Source: Candidatus Magasanikbacteria bacterium RIFCSPHIGHO2_02_FULL_47_14 (GTDB taxonomy: Bacteria; Patescibacteriota; Patescibacteriia; Magasanikbacterales; UBA922). Taken from it: DNA of 7,413 nucleotides. Positions 1 through 4,756 of this stretch are shown piece after piece; positions within the stretch are counted from its first letter, which is position 1, and the number at the start of each line of letters is the position of its first letter. Where the stretch lies: assembly GCA_001784275.1 (NCBI GenBank), contig MFQB01000011.1, positions 9,671 to 17,083 on the forward strand, in the 5' to 3' direction. The position numbers and the translations under genes were made by a program. The notes under the pieces were generated by a model. The model was given only the letters and a program-made list of their open reading frames with translations. It did no database searches and was not told where the DNA came from.

Positions 1-215
1 CTGTCCGGCATCGCATCCGAGGTCGCGGCGTCGGGGTGGACCACGGGCTCTTCGCCCTGGTCCGGCTTCGGCGTCGCCGCGTCGCGGACCGACCCGGCTG
101 CGTCCTCGGTCTGCGAGGCGGCATCCGGCGTCTCGATTTCGGTGCGGGCCTTCGGGCCTCCGTCGCAGCCGGTCATGAGGACGAACAGGGAGAAAAACAG
201 GGACGTGGTACGCAT
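1..215 (-). CDS. GC-rich putative lipoprotein, N-terminal fragment (runs off the window)
   Basis: Reading the minus strand from ATG at 215-213 gives an open frame of 71 codons that continues past base 1. It begins MRTTSLFFSLFVLMTGC: a short Arg-bearing n-region, a hydrophobic stretch and a lipobox-like MTGC with Cys17 as the likely lipidated residue. After it comes a low-complexity segment rich in Asp, Ala, Pro, Thr and Glu (for example PDAATSDAMPD), typical of the spacer in exported lipoproteins of high-GC Myxococcota-like bacteria. A Shine-Dalgarno AAGGA lies at 226-222, six bases from the start. By hand count 63 of 71 codons end in G or C, which strongly supports real coding in this frame. 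Composition and codon use differ sharply from every other gene here, so it may be foreign DNA or an assembly chimera. Function is unknown because the mature domain lies outside the window. Confidence 0.65.
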   Translation of the reverse strand, partial: MRTTSLFFSLFVLMTGCDGGPKARTEIETPDAASQTEDAAGSVRDAATPKPDQGEEPVVHPDAATSDAMPD

Positions 216-288
216 CGCGTTTCCTTCGCTATGGCGGGTGGATTCCCGCTGGTGGATAACATCTTCACACTAGCCAAATGTAATGATC

Positions 289-317
289 TTTTATAGCTCT
301 CCTATTGAGCTATAAAA
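289..317. repeat. 11-bp perfect inverted repeat with 7-nt loop
   Basis: Bases 289-299 (TTTTATAGCTC) pair perfectly with 307-317 (GAGCTATAAAA) around the loop TCCTATT. In minus-strand RNA the hairpin would begin almost exactly where the promoter at 351-324 is expected to initiate. It could therefore be an operator or a 5' mRNA-protecting hairpin. There is no U-run after it on either strand, so a terminator role is unlikely. Confidence 0.6.
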
Positions 318-323
318 CAACTA

Positions 324-351
324 AGTATAACAAAAAAGGCACTTTTGTCAA
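324..351 (-). promoter_or_regulatory. Consensus sigma-70-type promoter, minus strand
   Basis: On the minus strand a perfect -35 TTGACA (351-346) is followed after 16 bases by TATACT (329-324), a 5/6 match to the -10 consensus. Initiation is predicted near 317, reading toward the lipoprotein start at 215. The -35 lies inside the loop of the terminator at 332-358, so termination of the upstream gene and initiation of the next transcript share the same DNA. Confidence 0.6.
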
Positions 352-358
352 GGTGCCT
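332..358 (-). terminator. Intrinsic terminator of the cysteine-cluster gene
   Basis: In minus-strand RNA, AGGCAC (358-353) pairs with GTGCCU (342-337) across a 10-base loop and runs into a stretch of Us (337-332). It sits about 20 bases past the stop codon of the gene at 380-1051, the expected place for its rho-independent terminator. Confidence 0.7.
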
Positions 359-379
359 ATATCATCTGCCTATATCACA

Positions 380-1051
380 TTACCAATTCCGTACCCAGCC
401 GGACCCTTTGCATGTTGGGCAAGGTACTTCGTAGGGTTCGTCGAACTCTTCTTTTCTTTTGCCTTTACACATACAACACGCAATGAAAAGTTCAGGCACT
501 CCCTTGCCACTGCAGTAAAGGCACTTTGGATAGTTTTCTATATCTTCAAGTGGGACGCCATACCCAAGCCCGTCTCTTCCTGTCCCACTGCAATGGTGAC
601 AGATATCAATACCGGTCGCTTTACAGTGACCACAGGGTACTGTCTTTCTTCTTTTTTTCGTAATTTTGCCGCTGCCACCACAGGTCGGACAAACAATTTT
701 TTCCGCCTCAGCAGGCAACTCGGGTTTCTTCTTCTTTTTTCTCCACTTCCGTAACCACTCTTCGAGTCCAAGAAAAGCCAAAACAATCGGCACCCCATAC
801 AAAAGATAAAAAAGCGATGACTTTGGTGAAGACTCCTGAGGTAAAACTGCTGGAGCAATCGCTTGAGGTTCTGCCTGTTCGCTGGTTACTCGTGGTTCTT
901 CCGGCACATCTGTATTTACCGGACGAGAGACCGGTGGTTGATTTTGATATATTTGTTGTTGGTTCAGGTTCGTACCTTGAGCAAAAACAAAATGAAAATT
1001 AAAAAAAATACCGAAGATAATAACCCCTATTGATTTTAGTATGTGACGCAT
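380..1051 (-). CDS. Membrane-anchored protein with cytoplasmic DnaJ-type zinc-finger cluster
   Basis: This 223-residue protein has an N-terminal signal-like segment (about 1-24, possible cleavage after VFA). A Pro/Gln-rich linker (about 25-77) and one transmembrane helix (about 79-99) follow, then a basic stop-transfer run (RKWRKKKKK, 101-109) that places the C-terminus in the cytoplasm. That tail carries six CxxC pairs at 121-124, 140-143, 151-154, 177-180, 192-195 and 211-214. Several are followed by Gly-x-Gly, as in CPTCGGSG, CHHCSGTG and CPTCKGSG, the signature of the DnaJ cysteine-rich domain. DnaJ has four such modules, binding two zincs; this protein has six and lacks any J domain or C-terminal substrate domain. 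Zinc binding is inferred from the motif; a thiol-redox or chaperone-like role at the membrane is speculation. The gene stands alone on the minus strand, with its own terminator and a divergent promoter region. No clear Shine-Dalgarno precedes the ATG. Confidence 0.85.
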   Translation of the reverse strand: MRHILKSIGVIIFGIFFNFHFVFAQGTNLNQQQIYQNQPPVSRPVNTDVPEEPRVTSEQAEPQAIAPAVLPQESSPKSSLFYLLYGVPIVLAFLGLEEWLRKWRKKKKKPELPAEAEKIVCPTCGGSGKITKKRRKTVPCGHCKATGIDICHHCSGTGRDGLGYGVPLEDIENYPKCLYCSGKGVPELFIACCMCKGKRKEEFDEPYEVPCPTCKGSGWVRNW

Positions 1052-1057
1052 AACTAC

Positions 1058-1087
1058 TTGGCAGTATATCCGCAGACAGTATACAAT
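1058..1087 (+). promoter_or_regulatory. Candidate promoter for the plus-strand gene run
   Basis: TTGGCA (1058-1063, 5/6 to the -35 consensus) is followed by TATACA (1080-1085) after 16 bases, or by TACAAT (1082-1087, 5/6 to the -10) after 18 bases. Initiation near 1093 would leave a leader of about 90 bases before the GIY-YIG start at 1186. Confidence 0.4.
1063..1083 (-). promoter_or_regulatory. Candidate minus-strand -10 elements for the cysteine-cluster gene
   Basis: Two TATACT hexamers read on the minus strand, at 1083-1078 and 1068-1063. The first would give a leader of about 20 bases and the second an almost leaderless start before the ATG at 1051. The first overlaps the plus-strand TATACA around the palindrome GTATAC, so the divergent promoters may share DNA. 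Neither has a good -35: the inner one has only TTGTAT at 17-base spacing. Confidence 0.3.
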
Positions 1088-1185
1088 ACAAGAGCAGCGA
1101 GCTAGATTTCATCAGAAGAGCTGCAACGCTCGGGCCGGCAAGCTATTTTGGATAAGTTCAAGAAGTATGTTGAAGATAATACATT

Positions 1186-1461
1186 ATGAAAAAATTCGAA
1201 GCTAAAGGTAAGAAATTCTATAATGTCTACCTTCTCGAGTGCGCGGATGGGACGTTGTATACCGGCTCAACAAATAATTTGAAAAAAAGATTACGCATGC
1301 ATAATACCCCTGCTTCGGGAGCCAAATATACCCGTTCCCGTCGGCCGGTGAAGCTGGTGTTTAGTGAAGGGGGACTGGCCTTTGGCCAAGCACGAAGCCG
1401 AGAGGCAGAGATAAAAAGAATGACGAGAAAACAGAAGTTGGATTTGCTACAAAGAAAATAG
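1186..1461 (+). CDS. GIY-YIG nuclease superfamily protein (UPF0213/YhbQ type)
   Basis: This 91-residue single-domain protein matches the small YhbQ/UPF0213 branch of the GIY-YIG endonuclease fold. The GIY strand is VYLLECADG (14-22), the YIG strand is TLYTGSTNN (23-31), and the helix LKKRLRMHN (32-40) supplies the conserved Arg and His. GAKYTRSRRPVKLVFSE (45-61) is the family block, and SREAEIKRM (71-79) carries the expected metal-binding Glu. Family length is about 90-100 residues, so it is complete. The family cleaves DNA in a metal-dependent way and is loosely linked to DNA repair; the target here is unknown. The ATG at 1186 places the GIY strand correctly. Its ATGA overlap with the short open frame ending at 1189 might allow coupling, and no strong Shine-Dalgarno is seen. 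Confidence 0.92.
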   Translation: MKKFEAKGKKFYNVYLLECADGTLYTGSTNNLKKRLRMHNTPASGAKYTRSRRPVKLVFSEGGLAFGQARSREAEIKRMTRKQKLDLLQRK

Positions 1462-1489
1462 CCTATGGAATGTTTTAACTGAACTTCGT

Positions 1490-1909
1490 ATGAATATGTT
1501 TAAACCGGTCAAAGCAACTTCTGTCAAAGAATACTTTGCCATGCTCCCAGAGGAACGGCGCGCACCGGTGAAGTTTTTGCACACCTTTATTCAGAAAGCC
1601 GCGCCTTCACTGCGGCCAACCTTTGCTTCCAACATGCTAGGGTACGGCAGCTTTAAATACAAAAATTACAAGAAAGAGGTAATCGACTGGCCAATTATTG
1701 GACTTGCCAGTCAGAAAAATTATATCAGTCTACACATCTGTGCAATTGATAACGGCCAATATATCGCTGAAAAATATAAGAGTGAGCTTGGGAAGGTGAG
1801 TGTCGGCAAAAGTTGTATTCGTTTCAAGAAACTTGATGATCTCAATCTCAAGACTTTAGAAAAAGTCATAAAACTCGCGGCAAAGTCCCCAGGACTGGTC
1901 GGCGTGTAA
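1490..1909 (+). CDS. DUF1801 domain protein
   Basis: This 139-residue protein has the layout of DUF1801 (the YdhG/Fra-like fold, sometimes called iron-chaperone-like). The N-terminal helix block VKEYFAMLPEERRAPVKFLH (12-31) corresponds to the family's YIxxLPeerR segment. AAPSLRPTFASNMLGYG (37-53) and the strand block VIDWPIIGLASQKNYISLHI (64-83) follow. The C-terminal GKSCIRFKKLDDLNLKTLEKVI (106-127) is the family's phosphate-pocket-like strand plus helix. The biochemical role of DUF1801 is not settled. ATG at 1496 is an equally plausible start, two residues later; neither has a clear Shine-Dalgarno. The gene lies 28 bases after the GIY-YIG gene and 31 before the next, consistent with one transcript. 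It belongs to a group of small-fold genes with the DUF1428 and PhnB-type proteins. Confidence 0.88.
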   Translation: MNMFKPVKATSVKEYFAMLPEERRAPVKFLHTFIQKAAPSLRPTFASNMLGYGSFKYKNYKKEVIDWPIIGLASQKNYISLHICAIDNGQYIAEKYKSELGKVSVGKSCIRFKKLDDLNLKTLEKVIKLAAKSPGLVGV

Positions 1910-1940
1910 ACAGACTATCCAAATGCTTTACTGAAATGGT

Positions 1941-2279
1941 ATGAGTTCTATTGTCGAGGTTTTTCTTATCGGAATAGGTTTAAGCGTGGTGACAGTCTTT
2001 GCTGACGTTCTGGTAAAGCACGCCTCATCACAAGAAGCGTTCTCCGGTTGGCGCAGTCTGGTTTTGGGTGCGGTTATCTATGGACTCACAGCCATGGGTT
2101 GGTTTTTTGTTATGAGAAGAATAAAGTTATCGACCGTTGGTGTGTTATATGGTGTGAGTTGTGTGGTCTTGCTCACATTGGTGAGCGTTTTTTTCTTTAA
2201 AGAAAAAATAAGTCCTATGGAAATGGTGGGGATTTTTTTGGCAGTTACCTCGCTGATTCTTTTGGCTCGCTTTGCCTGA
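1941..2279 (+). CDS. Small four-helix DMT-superfamily (SMR/EamA-like) membrane protein
   Basis: This 112-residue integral membrane protein has four predicted helices: about 4-25, 37-57, 65-85 and 92-111. Length and topology match small multidrug resistance proteins and half-size EamA-like members of the drug/metabolite transporter superfamily. Such proteins must form dimers, or pair with another half, to make a pore. An acidic residue (Asp22) sits within helix 1 just before VLVKHAS, roughly where SMR proteins carry their proton/substrate Glu. This alignment is by eye. Helix 3 (STVGVLYGVSCVVLLTLVS) and the following FFFKEKISPMEMVGIFLA fit the SMR/EamA pattern of a loop with KE before the last helix. 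Substrate is unknown: cationic compounds, undecaprenyl-sugar flipping and polyamine export are all known for such folds. Confidence 0.8.
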   Translation: MSSIVEVFLIGIGLSVVTVFADVLVKHASSQEAFSGWRSLVLGAVIYGLTAMGWFFVMRRIKLSTVGVLYGVSCVVLLTLVSVFFFKEKISPMEMVGIFLAVTSLILLARFA

Positions 2280-2303
2280 AACAAAAATGTTAAGTATATG
2301 TGT

Positions 2304-2330
2304 TTGCAATACACTATTTTGTGGTATGAT
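2304..2330 (+). promoter_or_regulatory. Candidate extended -10 promoter before the DUF1428 gene
   Basis: TATGAT (2325-2330) is 5/6 to the -10 consensus and is preceded by TGG, giving the TGn extension. A weak -35 TTGCAA (2304-2309) lies 15 bases upstream. The start would be near 2337, leaving an AT-rich leader of about 33 bases with no strong ribosome-binding site. It may give the DUF1428-PhnB pair independent transcription. Confidence 0.45.
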
Positions 2331-2369
2331 AAAAAGAGAAGAAATTTATTCACTAATACTAATTATATT

Positions 2370-2762
2370 ATGCCTACTAAAAACAAAAAAACTTCTGGAC
2401 ACTATGTCGATGGCTTTGTCTTGGTGGTCCCAAAGAAAAATTTGAACATGTACAAAGAAATGGCCACTGAGGCGGGAAAGGTGTGGAAAAAGTATGGGGC
2501 GTTGGACTTTAAAGAGTGTGTCGGTGATGACCTGTATCCGAAACAAGTTGTCTTTCCCTTTCCTAAAGCAATGAAACTAAAGAAAGGTGAGACAGTGGTG
2601 TTCTCCTTTATCGTTTTCAAGTCCCGAGTCCACCGCGATAGCGTCAATGCAAAAGTTATGAAGGATCCATTTATGAATGACCCTAAGTACAAAGATAAAC
2701 CTATGCCCTTTGACATGAAACGCATGTGCTATGGGGGGTTTACCGTTCTTGTTGACGCCTAA
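2370..2762 (+). CDS. DUF1428 (YbaA-like) protein
   Basis: This 130-residue protein has clear DUF1428 signatures. HYVDGFVLVVPKKNLNMYKE (11-30) is the family's first strand and helix, and YGALDFKECVGDDL (42-55) corresponds to the GAxxxxEcwgDD block. KKGETVVFSFIVFKSRVHRD (71-90) matches the ETVVFSW segment, and PMPFDMKRMCYGGF (111-124) matches the near-invariant MPFDxKRMxYGGF. The fold is a ferredoxin-like (dimeric alpha-beta barrel) type; enzymatic activity is unproven for the family. The start is placed at 2370 rather than at the in-frame 2298, because the family block begins right after MPTKNKKTSG and because 2298 lies upstream of the predicted promoter. The next gene begins five bases after this stop, so the two are probably translated together. 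Confidence 0.9.
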   Translation: MPTKNKKTSGHYVDGFVLVVPKKNLNMYKEMATEAGKVWKKYGALDFKECVGDDLYPKQVVFPFPKAMKLKKGETVVFSFIVFKSRVHRDSVNAKVMKDPFMNDPKYKDKPMPFDMKRMCYGGFTVLVDA

Positions 2763-2766
2763 TTAT

Positions 2767-3672
2767 ATGCAAAAAATTACACCTCATCTCTGGTTCGATA
2801 CGCAAGCAAAGGAAGCGGCTGAGTTTTACACCACTGTCATTCCAAATTCGCGTATCACCAACCTTACCACGCTCCACGATACGCCCTCCGGAGACTGTGA
2901 CGTTGTGTCTTTTGAGTTGGCAGGCCATTCATTTATGGCCATCAGCGCAGGTCCTTACTTTACGTTTAACCCGTCCATATCATTTATCCTCAACTTCGAT
3001 CCCTCCAAAGATAAAAATGCCCGAGAAAATCTGGACGCACTTTGGGATAAGCTTTCTGACGGTGGAACAGCCCTTATGCCGCTGGATAAGTATCCGTTCA
3101 GTGAACATTATGGATGGGTCCAGGACAAGTATGGTCTTTCCTGGCAACTGATTCTTACAAATACTAAAGGCGAAGACCGGCCATTCATTACTCCATCGCT
3201 CATGTTTGTGGGGTCTCTCTACGGCAAAGCAGAAGAAGCCATTAACTTTTATCTTTCTGTGTTTAAGGACTCAAAGCCTGGCATGACTGCTCGCTACCCT
3301 GCAGGCGCAGAACCGGACAAAGAAGGAAACATTATGTTTGCTGATTTTATGCTTGAGGGCATGTGGTTCGCAGCTATGGAGAGTGCACATGAACACAATT
3401 TTACTTTCAACGAAGCTGTTTCATTCATTGTCTATTGTGACACTCAAGAAGAGGTCGACTACTACTGGGAAAAACTTTCCGCAGTACCTCAGGCAGAACA
3501 ATGCGGTTGGCTCAAAGACAAATATGGCTTATCATGGCAGATTGTACCGAGGGTTATGGATGAGATGATGAAAGATCAAGACAAAGAAAAAATGGCACGA
3601 GTGACTGCAGCCTTTCTTAAGATGAAGAAGTTTGATATAAAAAAGTTAGAGGAAGCGTACGGAGAGACATAA
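2767..3672 (+). CDS. Tandem PhnB-type VOC superfamily protein (two 3-dmu-9_3-mt domains)
   Basis: This 301-residue protein is made of two repeated PhnB-type (3-demethylubiquinone-9 3-methyltransferase-like, VOC/glyoxalase fold) domains. Domain 1 (about 2-132) opens with ITPHLWFDTQAKEAAEFY and closes with YGWVQDKYGLSWQLI. Domain 2 (about 141-262) opens with ITPSLMFVGSLYGKAEEAIN and closes with CGWLKDKYGLSWQIV. The near-identical closing motifs show an internal duplication. Two VOC domains in one chain can replace a homodimer. The C-terminal helix (265-301) is charged. VOC enzymes act on many substrates, usually with a divalent metal; PhnB itself has no assigned activity, so the substrate is unknown. 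I use ATG 2767, not in-frame 2731, because 2731 lies inside the DUF1428 gene and domain 1 starts at MQKITPH. Read-through or coupling from the DUF1428 gene, five bases upstream, is likely. Confidence 0.9.
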   Translation: MQKITPHLWFDTQAKEAAEFYTTVIPNSRITNLTTLHDTPSGDCDVVSFELAGHSFMAISAGPYFTFNPSISFILNFDPSKDKNARENLDALWDKLSDGGTALMPLDKYPFSEHYGWVQDKYGLSWQLILTNTKGEDRPFITPSLMFVGSLYGKAEEAINFYLSVFKDSKPGMTARYPAGAEPDKEGNIMFADFMLEGMWFAAMESAHEHNFTFNEAVSFIVYCDTQEEVDYYWEKLSAVPQAEQCGWLKDKYGLSWQIVPRVMDEMMKDQDKEKMARVTAAFLKMKKFDIKKLEEAYGET

Positions 3673-3694
3673 AAGGGGAAATAATATAACCCAT

Positions 3695-4228
3695 ATGAAA
3701 AAAATATTTTTTTCTATCATTTTTCTCGCGTTGCTTTTTGGAACTATATACATGGTGCAAGAACGGAAAGGCACAACCGTTGTCCCATCTGCAAACACAG
3801 ACACCGTAGAACCAGCCCAAAAAGATGAGAAAGAAACAGACCAGACACCGACGGGTCGAAAGCTTGATTTAAGCAATCGACAGCTTACCAAAATTCCCAA
3901 CTCTGTCTTTGGTCAGACAAGCCTGGAAGAACTCGACGTCTCCAGCAATCAGTTGACCGGTGCAATTCAAGCTGAAATACGGCAGCTGCAGAATTTGAGG
4001 GTGCTCGACGCGAGCGACAACCAAATGACTGGAGTCCCTGCAGAGGTTGGACAACTGCAAAATTTAGAAGTGTTGGATCTTTCAAACAACCAACTCACCG
4101 GGTTGCCGTACGAGTTGGGAAATTTGAAAAAGCTAAAAACACTGAATATCTCACGCAATAACTACTCACAACAGGACCTGAGTATTATTCAACAAAATTT
4201 GCCTTCTGGCGTGGATATTATAAAATAG
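3695..4228 (+). CDS. Membrane-anchored leucine-rich-repeat protein
   Basis: This 177-residue protein starts MKKIFFSIIFLALLFGTIYM, an uncleaved anchor or signal peptide. A charged, Thr/Glu-rich spacer (about 22-55) follows, then about five leucine-rich repeats to the end. The clear repeats start at 57 (LDLSNRQLTKIP), 77 (LEELDVSSNQLTGAI), 101 (LRVLDASDNQMTGVP), 124 (LEVLDLSNNQLTGLP) and 147 (LKTLNISRNN). The unit is 23 residues, with one of 24. The consensus LxxLDLSxNxLTGLPxExGxL is the type found in plant-intracellular and ROCO LRRs. The last repeat is degenerate and acts as a cap. By orientation (positive n-region) the repeats face outside the cell, which suggests protein binding or adhesion, though no partner is known. 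The previous stop is 22 bases upstream, with GGGGA at 3676-3680 as a distant possible ribosome-binding site. Confidence 0.9.
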   Translation: MKKIFFSIIFLALLFGTIYMVQERKGTTVVPSANTDTVEPAQKDEKETDQTPTGRKLDLSNRQLTKIPNSVFGQTSLEELDVSSNQLTGAIQAEIRQLQNLRVLDASDNQMTGVPAEVGQLQNLEVLDLSNNQLTGLPYELGNLKKLKTLNISRNNYSQQDLSIIQQNLPSGVDIIK

Positions 4229-4245
4229 GGCACACACAACTAACT

Positions 4246-4677
4246 ATGGAATACGCAGGATTTTTTTACGCTATCGGAGCAGCGATAACATGGGGGTTGA
4301 TCTATACGATTGACCAAAAAATTTTGACAACAATGTCTCCCATGACATTGCTTTTTTTCAACTCGATCATTACGGCGATACTTCTCCTTCCTTTTGTATT
4401 TTTTGATAATGGGAGTATCAAAGATGTTCTTCACTCCGGTAAAACAAATCTTCTTCTCCTTTTTTTAGCAATTGCATTGGCAGCTCTTGCCAACCTTTTT
4501 ATTTTTGTGGCAATTAAAGCTCTTGATGCGCCAACTGCTTCAATCATAGAGATTGCCTACCCATTTTTTGTGGTATTGTTCAGTTATATATTTTTTCACT
4601 CGTCTCCAAACGTCTACTTTTTTATTGGGGGCACGTTAATTTTTATCGGTTCGATCATTGTTATTAAATTTGCGTAG
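4246..4677 (+). CDS. Half-size EamA/DMT-family membrane protein
   Basis: This 143-residue protein consists of one EamA-like repeat with five predicted helices: about 3-22, 33-53, 68-90, 97-117 and 122-142. The N-terminal AITWGLIYTIDQKIL (13-27) matches the conserved EamA helix 1. KALDAPTASIIEIAYPFFVV (91-110) matches the AL....AS.i..l.P block, and IGGTLIFIGSIIVI (127-140) matches the final iG..lI..Gv helix. Canonical EamA transporters have two such repeats in about 300 residues, so this one is half size and should work as a dimer or with a partner. The acidic residue common between the last two helices (L.E) is replaced by FFHSSPNVY. Substrate is unknown. The gene starts 17 bases after the LRR gene, probably in the same transcript. 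No obvious Shine-Dalgarno is seen. Confidence 0.88.
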   Translation: MEYAGFFYAIGAAITWGLIYTIDQKILTTMSPMTLLFFNSIITAILLLPFVFFDNGSIKDVLHSGKTNLLLLFLAIALAALANLFIFVAIKALDAPTASIIEIAYPFFVVLFSYIFFHSSPNVYFFIGGTLIFIGSIIVIKFA

Positions 4678-4708
4678 CGCCGGGTGAAGAGTCTACCTTC
4701 GCAGAACC

Positions 4709-4737
4709 TTGTCTGGTTTTGGACAACATGCTACACT
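4709..4737 (+). promoter_or_regulatory. Candidate promoter of the surface-protein gene
   Basis: TTGTCT (4709-4714) and TACACT (4732-4737) are separated by 17 bases, and TGC before the -10 gives the extended-10 motif. Each hexamer matches the consensus at 4 of 6 positions. Initiation near 4744 would leave a very short leader before ATG 4757 and would exclude the GGGGA at 4740-4744 from the mRNA. Confidence 0.35.
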
Positions 4738-4756
4738 CAGGGGACTAAGTTATTTT

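Larger units (their letters stand above)
1054..1189 (+). pseudogene. Possible frame-broken gene remnant upstream of the GIY-YIG gene
   Basis: Two adjacent open frames have a protein-like composition but no start codon. Frame one, 1054-1152, follows a TAA and encodes 33 residues including SSELDFIRRAATLGPASYFG. Frame two, 1106-1186, follows a TAG and encodes 27 residues ending in QAILDKFKKYVEDNTL. Its TGA (1187-1189) overlaps the ATG of the next gene as ATGA. A single +1 shift somewhere in 1106-1152 would join them into one C-terminus. I recognise no family. Short open stretches also arise by chance, and the divergent promoters predicted at 1058-1087 overlap this interval, so confidence is low. 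Confidence 0.25.

Noticed and set aside
251..259. Second DnaA-box-like GGTGGATAA (8/9)
   Set aside because: It is imperfect, isolated, and at the edge of the GC-rich, possibly chimeric segment.
36..296. Plus-strand open frame of 86 codons
   Set aside because: It is Arg-rich noise opposite the minus-strand lipoprotein frame, which has a Shine-Dalgarno, a lipobox and strong GC3 bias, and it spans the composition break.
305..1002. Plus-strand open frames at 305-754 and 817-1002, and another minus frame at 538-858
   Set aside because: They overlap the cysteine-cluster gene, whose CxxC repeats, signal segment and membrane helix clearly identify the true frame.
2298..2369. Upstream start for the DUF1428 gene
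   Set aside because: It lies before the predicted -10 and adds residues with no family match; conserved sequence begins after 2370.
2731..2766. Upstream start for the PhnB-type gene
   Set aside because: It lies inside the DUF1428 coding region; the VOC domain begins at MQKITPH from 2767.
3867..4170. Leucine-rich repeat DNA considered as a DNA-level repeat or CRISPR-like array
   Set aside because: Periodicity is at the protein level (23-24 codons) with diverged DNA; there are no constant repeats with unique spacers anywhere in the window.
4709..4756. TTG start for the surface protein
   Set aside because: It would put 16 non-signal residues before the signal peptide and coincides with the candidate promoter.
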